NCBI GenBank assembly: GCA_963854835.1
Contig: OY978529.1
Span: forward strand, 41,164,055-41,228,054
Reading direction: 5' to 3'
Length of the DNA: 64,000 nt
Origin: Megamerina dolium
Lineage: Eukaryota > Arthropoda > Insecta > Diptera > Megamerinidae
In this document: positions 46,939 to 58,706 of the stretch, piece after piece
Position numbering within the stretch: the stretch's first letter is position 1
Layout: each line of letters opens with the position of its first letter
The notes under the pieces: model-generated
Told to the model about the DNA's origin: nothing
Databases searched by the model: none
The model's input: the letters and a program-made list of their open reading frames with translations, nothing else
Made by a program: the position numbers and the translations under genes

Positions 46939-48092
46939 GTGAGTCGGCGTTTAACACTATACAAGTTCAAATTGTTTAGAATTCGATGCGAGTACTCTCT
47001 CGTAACTACAATATGTGGTGATTGTGTGCTTATAAATATTTAATAATGTATCGTTGCTAGTAATGTTGCTAGCGATTCTAAGCAACTTGTTGCTAAGTAA
47101 TCAAATTCAATAGGCACATATTCGAAAGTAGTTTTTATTTGATTTTGCAAAACTTTATGTGTAATAGGGACGCTAATAAGAAAACCAAAGAAAAAGGTAT
47201 TATTTGTTGAGAATAATTTGTAAACCTTAGCAAAAGAATTCAAAATTGAGGATAATTGATATTACTGATTGAAGAACAATTTAAATAATAAATAATTATT
47301 AACTAATATGAATTTATTGGCAATATGTAATTATAAAAATCGTAATCGACTTCATTTAAGTACGCAATGAAATATTTTTGATTTTATGATACTGAAAAAT
47401 TCAACTATTTTATTATCTATTAATTCGATATATATTGTATTTTTTTCATCTAAGGCAATTGAAATAAATATCATTTAATAAATTGCTCATATAAAACTGG
47501 TTAAATTTTATTGAAAACAAATTGGCGGTATGTGGTTATAAAGTATGTATTTAAAGTTATATCAACATCTGCATATGTATACATGTCACTAGCAACATGT
47601 TGATATTCAAGCATTATGACATATTGAAGTACATTGAAATAAATTCCTTTAATATTGGTATTCATTAAGCAAATTGTGTTTTACGCGTTGTGCTTTTTTA
47701 TATACATTTTTTTTTTTTATTCAAAATAAAACGCAACCAATAATAGTATTATAAAGTACGAGATATGAATGTGGTATTAAAGAAAAAAAAAAAAAAAAAA
47801 ATAGCAGAAAATATGAGAAAATTGAAAACAACAACACGATGTCTGAATGCAAGAGGTTCACGTGACACTGTCACATTTTATTGTGGTCCTTAGCCTTTTC
47901 ATAGTTAGCAATCTTGCGCGTTCAGCTCGCTCAACGCGCGAAATAATCGTTTGTGCGAGTGTTTGTATGACTTGTCTATTGCTTAGAAGTTCATAAATAA
48001 CTGCGTTTGTGACAATATTTTTTATTATTTTATTTTTATTTATTATTATTATTATTATTGTTTTTTGTTTGTTTGTTTTGTTCTTCCAACAG
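46939..48092. other. Possible intron / AT-rich non-coding DNA
   Basis: Bounded by GTGAGT and a long pyrimidine tract ending CCAACAG. It contains poly-T and poly-A runs and a G+C-rich hairpin GCGCGTT...AACGCGC at 47917-47940. No coding signal. Confidence 0.35.
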
Positions 48093-48154
48093 TCAACTTA
48101 CATTGAAGGTGCAGCCGTGTGCAGACACAAAAGATATATGTAGATAGAAAAATG
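48093..48154 (+). other. Possible internal or 5' UTR exon
   Basis: A long T/G-rich pyrimidine tract (48061-48088) ends in CCAACAG at 48092, a strong acceptor. The interval ends AAAAATG|GTGAGC, a good donor. If it is a leader exon, translation could begin at the very last codon (ATG, 48152-48154). If it is joined to 46852-46938 it is read STYIEGAAVCRHKRYM then stop. Confidence 0.3.
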
Positions 48155-48966
48155 GTGAGCGCGTAATAGCCATTCAATTGTAATTCGCAGATCTCTCACT
48201 CTCTCAATTTGTAAATGTATGTGTTTTTAAATTTTCAATGTGTTTATAACATGTGTACCCTACCCAGATTGAATTTGGAATTTTTTAGGCAAGGTTCAGC
48301 AACAAATACATAAATATATACGATGACAAACATATGTAGTAAGAAAGACGAAGCATGTACAACTTGTCTAGGAAGCAAGCTCAACCAAGCTGCGAACTTG
48401 TTCTGATGCGGGAAAATACAGCAACAGAAAAAATAAATAAAAATAATAAAATTAAATGAAAATCAAATGATAAATATGGAAGGAATAGTAGCGTTGTTAG
48501 ATGAGGCTGGAAAAGAGGTAAGAGTGACATATAGTGAATTGCAAATAAGAATAAACAAAATAAAAGGAAGGCATTAGAATAAATACGATGCAACACATTA
48601 CACTTCAACGATGCATACAAATTTAAGAAAATCATTGACTACAGCTACGGGAACAGGTGGATATGCAGAATATGGAATTATGGAGGGAAAAAACTTAGTT
48701 GTTTCGGACGATTTTTGTGAATGATAATTGTGATTGTTTATCAAATAAAAAAATTTGATTATGCTATAATTAAAAGAAAAAGAACCATTTTCAGGAAAAA
48801 TTGGTGCAGAAGAATTAATGGGAGTTAATTATATATTTCACCGTTTTAGCGGCGATTGCTGGGATTGGATTATTTGTCGATTTTCAGGTAATTTGAATTC
48901 GCTAAGAATTGAATATAGGCTGTGAGCATGTTTAATAGTAAAAAGTTAATAGGGATTGGCTATATA
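48155..48966. other. AT-rich non-coding DNA
   Basis: No supported gene or element. Confidence 0.5.
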
Positions 48967-49977
48967 TCAGGTGTAGTAAAAAGATATCCATTATTTTTCC
49001 AATAGATGACTTTAGTAATCTGTATCTCGCATTGTATATGGGCGATCGAGTTACGCTAGATGTCGTTAGAAAGATAGGATTTCGTACTAAATAAACTTTT
49101 CAGGCGGTTTTGTGATTGTCTAACTCAGTATTGTTTGAGCACGCGTCAAAGATGGACACCAATAAAGCGAAAATGCGCCATATTTTAAAGTTTTTCTTCG
49201 ATAAAGGCGAAGACGCAAGCCAGACGGCTGAAAATGTGAATAGTGTTTATGGTCCTGATACTGTAACAGCCAATCACGTGCAATTTTGGTTTCGTCGATT
49301 CCGTTCTGGTAATTTTGATGTCGAAGGTGTAAGGCCAATTGTCGAAAATATCGATAAAATAATGCAAATCGTCGAGTCTGACCGTTATGTAAGCACTGTT
49401 TCTATTGCCCAGGAGCTAAGAATAGCACAAAAAACCATTTGGAAACATTTAAATAAGGATGGATGCAAAAAGAAGCTCGATGTATGGGTGCCACCTCTTG
49501 GACCGAAATTCCATCTGCAAATTGCTGCTGAATCGCAACAAAATCGAACCATTTCTGAAGCGTATGGTTACTGGTGATGAAAAGTGGGTCACTTACGACA
49601 ACGTCGAGCGGAAACGGTCGTGGTCGAGTCGCGGTGACCCGGAGCAAACGGTGGCTAAGCCAGGATTGACGGTCAGGAAGGTTTTGCTATGTGTTTGGTG
49701 GGATTGGCAGGGAATCATGTAATATGAGCTGCTCCCCTACGACCAAACTCTTAATTCGGACCTGTGCTGTCAACAATTGGACCGTCTGAAGGAAGAAATC
49801 GCCGAGAAGCGGCAAGCTTTGACCAATTGGAGAGGAATGGTGTTCCATCAGGACAACGCCAGGCCACACACATAGATAGTGGCACCAAGTGATTACTACC
49901 TGTTCTTGTCTATGGGGATGATTTTGTTGGTGAAAAATTCGCCTCAAAAATAATGGATTTCTTTTTACTAGACCTTA
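48967..49977 (+). mobile_element. Mellifera-like mariner element, internally deleted
   Basis: Bounded by inverted ends TCAGGTGTAGTAAAAAG (left) and TAAGGTCTAGTAAAAAG (right, complement), with TA at 48965-48966 and 49978-49979. At 1011 bp it is shorter than the usual 1.3 kb of mariner. It contains one damaged transposase gene. Its left end is shared with the miniature element at 31515-31704. Confidence 0.92.
49152..49953 (+). pseudogene. Mariner transposase (mellifera-like), broken
   Basis: Begins MDTNKAKMRHILKFFFDKGE with the mariner N-terminal helix-turn-helix region (ASQTAENVNSVYG, VQFWFRRFRSGNFDVEG), then the second HTH (STVSIAQELRIAQKTIWKHL) and KKLDVWVP. A frame change follows near 49490-49500, and the protein resumes LLNRNKIEPFLKRMVTGDEK (first catalytic Asp), KVLLCVWWDWQG, a stop at 49720-49722, YELLPYDQTLNSD and VFHQDNARPH (second Asp). 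After a second stop, APSDYYLF (third Asp) comes only 12 codons later instead of 34, so about 66 bases are missing. The C-terminal domain is also lost. It cannot be functional. Confidence 0.88.
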
Positions 49978-49979
49978 TA

Positions 49980-50293
49980 TTTTATCACTCTGTTGACAAT
50001 ATCGGAGTGCTGGAGGTGAAATTTATAAAATCATCAATTTTGTGGATCAGGCCATATAAAGTGTAGAGATAGATGGTAAGAAAATGTTTAGGAGATAAAA
50101 TTATTGATGGTCGGTCATACATTTTAGCTTTCTAGGGATGATTCTGAGTCAACTTTAAACACCTTTTTGAGCTAAGAGTCGTATTTCGCCATATTTGAAT
50201 CAAACTAACGCTGGATTCGAATTTAGCCATCCCAAATAGGAAAGATTTCTCTTCTTTGTTTACAGCTATTCGTGTGCCTGTTTTATATTCTAT
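49980..50293. other. Spacer between two mariner elements
   Basis: About 310 bp separates the two elements. Nothing recognised. Confidence 0.5.
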
Positions 50294-50295
50294 TA

Positions 50296-50936
50296 TGAGG
50301 GCGGTCCCAGAACTACACGACCTGACATATAGATGGGGGAAGTAGTTTGAAAAAAATTATTTTGGTGAAAAGTAGCAATCTTATAAAACATATGTTTGAA
50401 GTTTCAAGGCGCCATGTTGTTTAGTATTTATTTTGGAGCCATTGAAAGTTAACGACCTCAGTGAATTTGTATACATGGAAAAAATTGGTCACCGTTTTGT
50501 AATTCAATACTTTCAGTTGAAAGTAGTATAGTATAGTATTATACTCTGGGGGAGTCTGCTCCTTCGTTTATGACCAAATGAAACATTGGGTGGCAGAGTT
50601 TAAGCGAGGTCGTACGAGTTGCCAAGACGAACACCGTAGTGGTCGACCAATTGAGGTGGCCACGCCAGAAACAGTTAAGAAAATCCACGAAATGGTATTG
50701 GATGATCGCCGGCTGAAGTTGCGCGAGCTAGTTGAAATTACAGACGTTTCAAAAAGTGCTATAGATGAAAAAGTTGTGTGCTAGACAGTTCATACTATAA
50801 ACGGGGTATCGAAGCTATAGAATATCGCTGGGAAAAGTGTATAGAACTAAAAGAAGATTATGTTAAGAAATAAAGAATAATTTTCTCAAATTTATTGCTT
50901 TCTTTCTTAGGTCGAGTAGTTCTGGGACCGCCCTCG
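50296..50936 (+). mobile_element. Irritans-like mariner, deletion derivative, copy 1
   Basis: 28-bp inverted repeats starting GAGGGCGGTCCCAGAAC one base in from each end (50296-50323, 50909-50936) are flanked by TA at 50294-50295 and 50937-50938. At 641 bp, half of the transposase is missing. The related copy at 57716-58706 retains part of what is missing here. Confidence 0.92.
50475..50873 (+). pseudogene. Irritans-like mariner transposase, N- and C-terminal ends only
   Basis: Starts MEKIGHRFVIQYFQL; decayed sequence follows. Then HWVAEFKRGRTSCQDEHRSG (the conserved W-x-K/EFK-RG-S box) and IHEMVLDDRRLKLRELVEIT with the second helix-turn-helix to KSAID. A deletion of about 30 bp and a much larger one then join directly to the C-terminal KRGIEAIEYRWEKC-like segment and YVKK stop. 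All three catalytic aspartates are gone. Confidence 0.85.
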
Positions 50937-50938
50937 TA

Positions 50939-52229
50939 GGTACACACAGTATGTATCCAATAATAAATTTAAATAAAATATCACAGATCCAATACATTGT
51001 TACAATACATTGTTTAAATGAAAGTCTTGCATTCAATAAAAATGTTCATAGAGTAATAATGAAAATGAAATTTTACAGGTTCCCATCGTTAACTGCTTAA
51101 AACAGCAGGTTTTATTTTATGTATTTGTATGTATTTTCATAATTAATATGATTTTATACTTTTATACTTGAAAATCGATAATAAATAAAAAAAAATATTC
51201 ATATTAAATAGAATACCTAATACATTCATAAAACACAAAGATCATTGAGTTATATACAACAGATGGTTGTATGATGATGCCACATGAAAACAAAAAACAT
51301 CACTTATTCATTGATAACAAATTGCACGATGCCAAGATGTTAAGAAAATGAAAAAAAAAAAAATTAATAATATTAAAAAAAAAAAAACAACAACAACACG
51401 ATGTATTGTATATGAATAAAATATAATTTTCGAATCAAAGACCATGAATGCATATAAAGTATGTACGAGATTTCAAGTGGTTACACTATTGTGTACACTA
51501 TTGCAGTACAAACCGATCCTAAGCACATGTGCATTCGAATATAAGTGTGTTTAAACAAATTCAAACACACATGTATAAGGTTAGTAGACACAATCGTCAG
51601 TCAGACGCGTCCCTCCACGTGTCTGACTGTCTTTTGGAGTAACAAGTAAACGTCATGTAAGTGTGGCAGCCCAAATAAAATATATAAACACATATGTATG
51701 TATGTGTTCGTATACATTTTGTTCGATACTTACTTATACATACAGGTATAGGTACCTTCACTGTAAAGGGGCCCAGACAAGCAAATGCACAGTTACATCG
51801 CCACTAAAGTCAATGGAAAGACAGCAATTGTATGATAGTAGGAAAAAAGTAATCAAAATACAATAATATGCAACAATAACAATTATTATGAGTACCACGA
51901 GTACCTACTACTATTTATGTACTACCACTATCACTACCACTATTACAATTGCTGCCACAAAATACTAAAACAAAACAGAATCTCATAAAAAATGCCTATA
52001 TCGATTGGTATGTACTCCTATAAAACCATCTGACCGATAGCAATGGCCGAATAAGACACATTCAAATGAAGTTAATGCTGTGCTGCACTTGAATGAGCGT
52101 CGGAGTGTACATATTCAAACATACATATAGACGCCGATATATTGTATAGGCTCAGTAGATATTTTAATATTAGCTCTGTCTGATCAGTTCATATATGGAT
52201 ATATGGAAATCATTATATAACTGTTGGAA
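50939..52229. other. AT-rich non-coding DNA
   Basis: No supported gene. A stem-loop at 51598-51629 is listed separately. A-runs at 51353-51362 and 51376-51387. Confidence 0.5.
51598..51629. repeat. Stem-loop, 12-bp arms
   Basis: CAGTCAGACGCG (51598-51609) and CGTGTCTGACTG (51618-51629) pair with one G-T position across 8 nt. It is unusually G+C-rich for the region. Confidence 0.8.
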
Positions 52230-53240
52230 AGTGTGCAAAATATAAAAAGTTACATTCGAAAAAATATTTTTGTATGGAAGGTAGGCGTGGTGTTTGTTTA
52301 TTTACGCTCATTATTAAATTCATCTTGTTGCTAGTAAAAAATAATATTATGTACTAAGTTTCAGCTTGATAGCTTTATATTTACGTGTTTGAACTCAGAA
52401 AACAAGTATTCGGAAGCATACTTTTATATGGAAGGTATACGTATTTTTTATCCAATTATTTCCATTCTGAAGCTTGTACATTTATTAGAAAAAATAATAT
52501 TATATACCAACTTTCATCTCAATAGCTTTGTATTTATGTGCCTAAAATCAGAAGATATACATTCAAAAACATACTTTTGTATGGGAGGTAGGAGAGATCT
52601 TCATTGAAATGCGTCTACTCTAGAGCTTATTTCTTTGTTAAGAAAAATTAAATTATACACTGAGTTTCAGTTCAATAGCTATATATTTTCATGTCCACAA
52701 TCTGAAAAAACACATTCGAAAACGAATTTTTGTATCGAAAGTATGCGTGATTTTTACACAAGGCCTTTGATTTTTGAGCTCATTCATTTGTTGGTAAAAA
52801 TAATATTATTTACAAAATTTCATCCAAGTATCTTTATATTTCTTCGTGTAAAACCGAAAAACATATCTTCGAAATTCGACTTTTGTATGGGAGGTATAGA
52901 TGGTTTTCATCCAATAGCATTCATTATCAAACATATCTGTTCGATGGTAAAAATATGATTATTTACCGAGTTTCAGCTCATTATCTTCATATTTCTGGAC
53001 ATAAACTCAAAAACCATATATTCGAAAACATACTTTTGTATGGGAAGTAAGAGTAATTTTCATCTGATTGTGTAGATTTTTGAATTCGTTGGAACGTTGG
53101 TAAAACTAAAGTCGTGTGACAATTTTCAGCTGAATAACTTAAGATTTTTGTGCAAAAAGGCGGAAAACATATGCTGGAAAAAATATTTCTAATGGAAGTT
53201 TTTCATGGTTTTTATTCGGTAATGCACAAAATTTAAAATA
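52230..53240 (+). repeat. Tandem array, satellite-like family F1, about seven monomers
   Basis: GTATGGGAGGTAGG-like boxes recur near 52272, 52427, 52579, 52731, 52885, 53037 and 53190, a regular period of about 153 bp. Shared boxes are TTCGAAAACATACTTTTG upstream and GTTTCAGCTCAATAGCTTTA-like and TATATTTACGTG-like downstream. Same orientation as the arrays at 2080 and 34240. Confidence 0.87.
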
Positions 53241-54775
53241 TTTTATCAGAAGTCTATTTAAATAATTTTCATTGCGATAGACAAACTGGTAAACATTGCC
53301 AAATCAATTGCGATGGTGATTTCGTTCAATAGTAATGCCCTGAGAAGGCTCAACCTCTGGCGTCATCATCAAGTACTTGAGATCCTGTTAGAGCTTGAGG
53401 TTTCCAAACTTTCCGTTAAAGAGTACCATATTGAAGCTGAATAAAATTTTATTCACATTTATAGAAAATAGTTAATTAAATGTTTAGAAAAATTAATCCT
53501 CCTTCTCAGGCATATCTACTAGCAGAATTTATTAATCATAAATTAATGCTACAAGAGATTACTTGTACTAACTATTAATAAAATAATATTCAAGGAATTG
53601 TATATGAAAAATCAATTAAATGCAATCGACAACTCTGACCACACGAAGTACTCACGTACGTAAAATGAATTAATATAGAAATTAAATACATTTACATTTG
53701 ACATGCAATGCTGCATCACCTACAACAACAACAAGCACACATTCAAAAGTAAATTTAAATGAAAGGGTCATCAGAAAAGTCTATAAACGCCCACTTTTTC
53801 ACACGATTCATATATTGTATTCATATGTTGTATGAAGCTAATGGAGGATGGAAAAAAATGAAATGTACAATGCGAGCAGAATGTATACATTTTGTACAGA
53901 AATTAAAATAGGTGGCAACTATAAAATCATATATTGCCAATGGCAAATTTATTTCAGTAATATGTATTGTTGTTGTTGTTGTAATTGTTGCAAAATCATA
54001 AATACTCACATGTATGTATTTTACATGCAACGGTATGAGTTTTGCAATCGCTTGCAATATGTATACAATACGCGCATGTTGCACATTATATTATTTAGTA
54101 TGTAGTTCTATGATACTATTACTTAAATGTGGTTTGCTCTGCGTTGAAAGAAGATTTTCTTTAATTGATAAAGTGAAAAGGTTATACGTGTGGTATATTT
54201 TATTATAATTTCTTTCCTTTGTTTTAAATTTAAAGGGGAAATAGTTTTCACGATGAATTTTCTTTAAAAAATATTTCTTTTGTATATTTGTTGTATTTTT
54301 TTCAAGGAATGCAAAAAAAGTACTTTAGTGCATACCTAACGAAAAAAAAAAAACAAATACGAAAATTGCATTGAGAATTTCAAAATTTATTAATGCTCTC
54401 TGGTATTAAGTTGCTTAATCCCACATAATTAAATCCAAAAAAAAATTTTGATTTGAGTTCTTGGGAAATTGCATTTTCAGAGATGTAACAGCAGACATTT
54501 TTAAAAGCGTTTTCATGGCCAAATTTTTACTATGGGAGAACATCATTTTTTCGGAATAAATCAGAAAGGAAGAAAATTGCTATGAAAAAGCTCCTGAGAT
54601 ATCTTAATGTTACCTTAATGAGGTTTTTAAAAGCTTTTTTTTATGTAAAATTTTCACCATCGAAAGAATTTCCAGTTGATGAACTAGGCATCACTTTTTT
54701 AGAAATAATCACAAAATAAGAAAAGTGTTAGGAAAAAGCTTTGGGCATTAATTTGCAACTAACCGCGTAAAAGCT
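53241..54775. other. AT-rich non-coding DNA
   Basis: No supported gene. TTGTTGTTGTTGTAATTGTTG near 53968-53990 produces the Cys/Thr-rich frames at 53821-54105 on both strands. Confidence 0.5.
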
Positions 54776-55655
54776 ATGTGGCCAGTGCTGTATTACTCAG
54801 AAGCTCATTGGTATACGCAAATGCTTTCTAGTCCGAAATTACAAAGAACAACAACAACAACTCTCGAAGAGAAACTCGATCAGAATACGATAAAAATTTA
54901 ATGTACAATTTTTAAGTTTTTACATTAGGGTAGGTTCTTTTTTACAAGCGCATATTTTCTCGACAAAAATTCCTTGGAGCTTTTAGTACCAAACTTATAT
55001 GTATTCTTCTTCTTCTTCTTTGTAACGTTTTTTTTTCTAGCTCTTGTAGACAAAAAATCATTCGATTTAATAAAAAATTAATATGTGATCAGCGCTTTAT
55101 TACTCAGAAGTTCATTGGTATAAAGGCTTTCTAGTTCAAAATTACAAAGAACAACAACTCTCGCGGAGAAGCTCGATCAGAATTCGATAAAAAAAGAAAA
55201 TAATGCAAAATTTGAAAGTTTTTACATTACGGTGGTTGTCATTTACCAACGCATATTTTCTCGACCAAAATTCCTTAGAGCTTTTAGTACCAAATTTATA
55301 TGTATCCTTCTTATATTTAGAAATGCTTTTTTTATAGCTCTTATAGAAAAAAAATCATTCAATTTAATAAAAAGGAAGTACATGTGGCCAGTGCATTATT
55401 ACTCAGAAGCTCATTGGTATAAATGCTTTGTAGTCCAAAATTACAAAGAACAATAACAACAACTCTCGAAGAGAAACTCGATTAGAATTCGATAAAAAAA
55501 AAATAATGCAAAGTTTTTAAGATTTTACATCGGGGTGTTTCTTATATACAAACCATAATTCCTTGGAGCTTTTAGTACCAAATTTATATGTATTCTTCTT
55601 TCATTTAGGAATGCTTTTTTTTCTAGCTCTTATAGACAAAAAATAATTCGATTAA
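54776..55655 (+). repeat. Tandem array of an approximately 300-bp unit, 2.9 copies
   Basis: Units start at 54776, 55083 and 55382 with ATGTGGCCAGTGC-type sequence. Each contains TTACTCAGAAGCTCATTGG, TACAAAGAACAACAAC, AACTCTCGAAGAGAAACTCG, ATTCCTTGGAGCTTTTAG, TATATGTATTCTTCTT and TCTAGCTCTTATAGAC. The third unit has lost part of its middle. AACTCTCGAAGAGAAACTCG and the poly-T plus AGCTCTTGTAGA words recall the SINE 3' part only loosely. Confidence 0.88.
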
Positions 55656-55799
55656 AAAAAAAAACAACTACAAAATTAATTCCCATATGAGTTTTGAATT
55701 TGGAATAAAGTGGTTTTCAACATTTTTTTTCTTATTTAATCATAATACTCGCCTCTAAAGGGATAAAGCGGAGCTCTATGAATTTATTCTCTTCCTTCG
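55656..55799. other. Spacer between tandem arrays
   Basis: AT-rich, nothing recognised. Confidence 0.4.
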
Positions 55800-56700
55800 A
55801 ACTTATTTAATACTTAAATCCACCCCTTAGGGGTCCTCATCGAAAAAAGTGACTGTAATTTTAAATAATATTCACTTCCAGCACTTCGAACGTGGCCCTA
55901 GATGGGTGAAATATATGGCCGATCTTCATTAAATTTTCCTTTTCGACATTCTCCCCGAACATACGCTTGCGTTCTCTTCATACCTTAAGGCGACATTCAT
56001 ACGAAATTACTGGCCAAGGAATCGCCTGAAAGGCGTTGATATCCAACGCCAACCTCCAACTAGTTTTACCTTCGAAATATTTTCTCGAGCGTATTTACCT
56101 CCTATTGTTACTCCTTCAGGAGGCTGCCAAGCAGAATTGACGTTTTTAAAAAATATGCTGCCAGCAATCGAATGTTGCACATAGAGAGATAAAAATATGA
56201 TCGATTTCCACTTATTTTTTCTTTATAATATTTTCTTTTAAACTAACTTATCCGCTAACACAATTTATTTAGGGGGTCGCCATACAAAATTACCTTGAAA
56301 ACATATGAAAATCGACAAATAACTCCATAGCTGTAAAGAGATCACCTAAAGGGGCAATGAAATGTAGCTCTCACCCACATTAGTTTTTTCGTTGCAGTAA
56401 TTTTTGCGAACACACTTAAGCCATATGTCCATCCTTGAAGGTGGTTGCCATACAAAATTACCGAATCATATCTGAAAGTAATCTTACAGTTGTCAATGAA
56501 CCGCCTCTAAGAGTGTGAAGTGTCACTCCAACCCCCATTAATTTTACAATCCCAGTATTTTCTCAGAAAATAAATACCCTTAAAGGGTAATATTTATCCC
56601 TTAAAGGTGTTGTCATATAAAATTACCGAAAAACATAACAAATTACCACATAGCTGTCCAGGAACATCCTCTAAAGAAATTAAATCCTGCTTCTTGAAGG
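55800..56700 (+). repeat. Tandem array, satellite-like family F2, about 5.5 monomers
   Basis: Boxes related to CATACAAAATTACCG recur near 55836 (decayed), 55996, 56127, 56279, 56446 and 56606, a period of about 150-165 bp. Each is preceded by CCTTAAAGG-like and followed by ATAACTCCATAGCTGT and GAATCGCCTCTAAAG-like boxes. Same orientation as 3040-3760. Confidence 0.82.
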
Positions 56701-57715
56701 GCATATGTCTTTGCATATATTAATTGCTAGTGTTTATAAATTAATTGCTAATAAGACAGAAATCTTGGTAACTAAAAATGATGTAAGAATAATAGAATAA
56801 TGGAATTTGTTTCTTATAATAAGCACAGCTGCACGTTATCTGCTGTTAAACTTCACTTTTTTGTTTTTGTTAGAATATGAGTCTCGATATGCATATAGTA
56901 TGTGTGCTATACTAAAAATAAAATAAATAAATAATAAAGTGAACCATTCAAAAAATAAAACCCAACAAGATAGGAGGCCAATACGTTGCGGCTAATGTAC
57001 GCTTATTTACCTGGAACGCGAATACAGAAAAGCGTCATAATCATGATCTCATAAAACTGGTTCTAAAGCAACAGACAACAAAAGTACAACAAGTAAAATT
57101 GATATATGCGTCATGGAATTGATAACGTCTTGCACTCGAATCATATAAATACTCACATATATGGTACACATTCACATGCGGTCATTTCATTATAGTTCAA
57201 TAGGTCAACGATGCGATGAATGCGATCAGTGTGGTGGCGTTGTAGCAAAGAGGAGTTGTTTTTGTTTTTTTTTTCATCACTACATTGGTAGATCATACCA
57301 CTGTGTATATAATCTTATATAAAAACATGTACGCATATATGATTCCTTGTGAATGTTTTTTTTCCCCAACTTGATTTCTATCAATTGTGAAGGTAAAAAG
57401 TTCAGGCTTGCGAAAACAAAAATAAAATTTGCCTAATATCTATGTGTGGTGAACGGTTTAAATAGCAGAAAACGCCTCCTGAAAATGATTGATTTGTAAC
57501 GCATAAGCGATTGTGATATTGTGATATATACAATATGCTTGTATGGGGGTGTTTATGGACATGAACATGAATACAATAAAATCTCCAGTGGCCTGAAATT
57601 TTTTAAATTTTTGTTTAAAATAGTATGAGCTCAATCGAAAATGATCACATAAATTTGCTTATGAGCTGAAATTGGTGTTGAATTTTACAAGGATTTTTTC
57701 ATAGAACATTTTAAA
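56701..57715. other. AT-rich non-coding DNA
   Basis: No supported gene or element. Confidence 0.5.
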
Positions 57716-58706
57716 TTTGAAAAAGATTACTTTGGTGGAAAGTGGCAACCTTGTCAAACAAATCTTTTAAGTTTCAAGGCGCCACGTTGTTTAGTATTTT
57801 TTTAGAGCCATCGAAAGTTAATGACCTCAGTGAATTTGTAAGTATGGAAAAAATTGTAATTCAAAACTTCTATTTGAAAAGTCCAACGAATATGAAAGCC
57901 GAACTAGATTCTACTCTGGGGGAGTCTGCTCCTTGTTTACGACCATAAAATACTGGGTGGCAGAGTTTAAACGAGGTCGTACGAGCTGCCAAGACGATCA
58001 CCGTAGTGGTCGACCACGCCAGAAATGGTTAAGGAAATTCACAAAATGGTATTGGATGATCGCCGGCTGAAGGTGCGTGAGCTAGGTGAAATTACAGGCA
58101 TTTCAAAAAGTGCTTTAGATCATATATTGACCGAAAATTTGGAGATGAAAAAGCTGTGTGCAATATGGGTGCCGCGTTTGCTCACAATAAAACAAAAACA
58201 ACGTCGTGAAAATGTTTCTATAGAGTGTTTGGCGATGTTTCACAGTAATAAAGTCGAGTTTTTGCGTCGATTCGCAACCATGGATGAGACATGAGTCCAC
58301 CACTTCACACCGGAGACGAATGAGCAGTCAAAACAGTGGACTGAAAAGGGAGAATCGTGTCCAAAGAAGGCGAAGACAATTCCATCTGCAGGCAAGGTTA
58401 TGGCGCCTGTTTTTTTGGGATGTACTCGGTAAAACTTTTATTGATTATCTTCAAAAAGTAAAAATAATCAATGAGAGTAAATTTGCAAAAATGGCTTGGT
58501 GGTAGAAGATTTGTAAACAATGAAGAGGTGGAGCCTGCGGTAGATGGCTATTTTAATGAGCTAAATAGTTTATACTATAAACAGGGTATCGAAGCTATAG
58601 AATATCGCTGGGAAAAGTGTAAAGCGCTAAAAGGAGATTATGTTGAGAAATAAAGAAGAATTTACCAAAATTTGTTGTTTTCTTTGTTAGGTCGGGTAGT
58701 TCTGGG
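57716..58706 (+). mobile_element. Irritans-like mariner, copy 2, ends damaged
   Basis: Homologous to 50296-50936 from TTTGAAAAAGATTACTTTGG onward. The right inverted repeat survives only as AGGTCGGGTAGTTCTGGG (58689-58706), and the left repeat is missing. Without both ends it could not transpose. Confidence 0.85.
57844..58653 (+). pseudogene. Irritans-like mariner transposase, broken
   Basis: Starts MEKIVIQNFYLKSPTNMKAE and LDSTLGESAP. Then, after a frame change, come WVAEFKRGRTSCQDDHRSGR and IHKMVLDDRRLKVRELGEIT with the HTH, KKLCAIWVPRLLTIKQKQR, FLRRFATMDET (first catalytic Asp) interrupted by TGA at 58292-58294 where Trp is expected, and AGKVMAPVFWDVLG with FIDYLQKVKIIN. The region with the second and third catalytic aspartates is deleted. 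The C-terminus EAVDGYFNEL-like, LYYKQGIEAIEYRWEKCKAL and GDYVEK is present. Several frame breaks and the deletion make it inactive. Confidence 0.87.

Noticed and set aside
52389..52958. Coding sequence in the F1 array (frames of 72 and 107 codons)
   Set aside because: The frames exist because monomers of about 153 bp (a multiple of three) lack stops in one phase. Repeats elsewhere do not conserve the frame.
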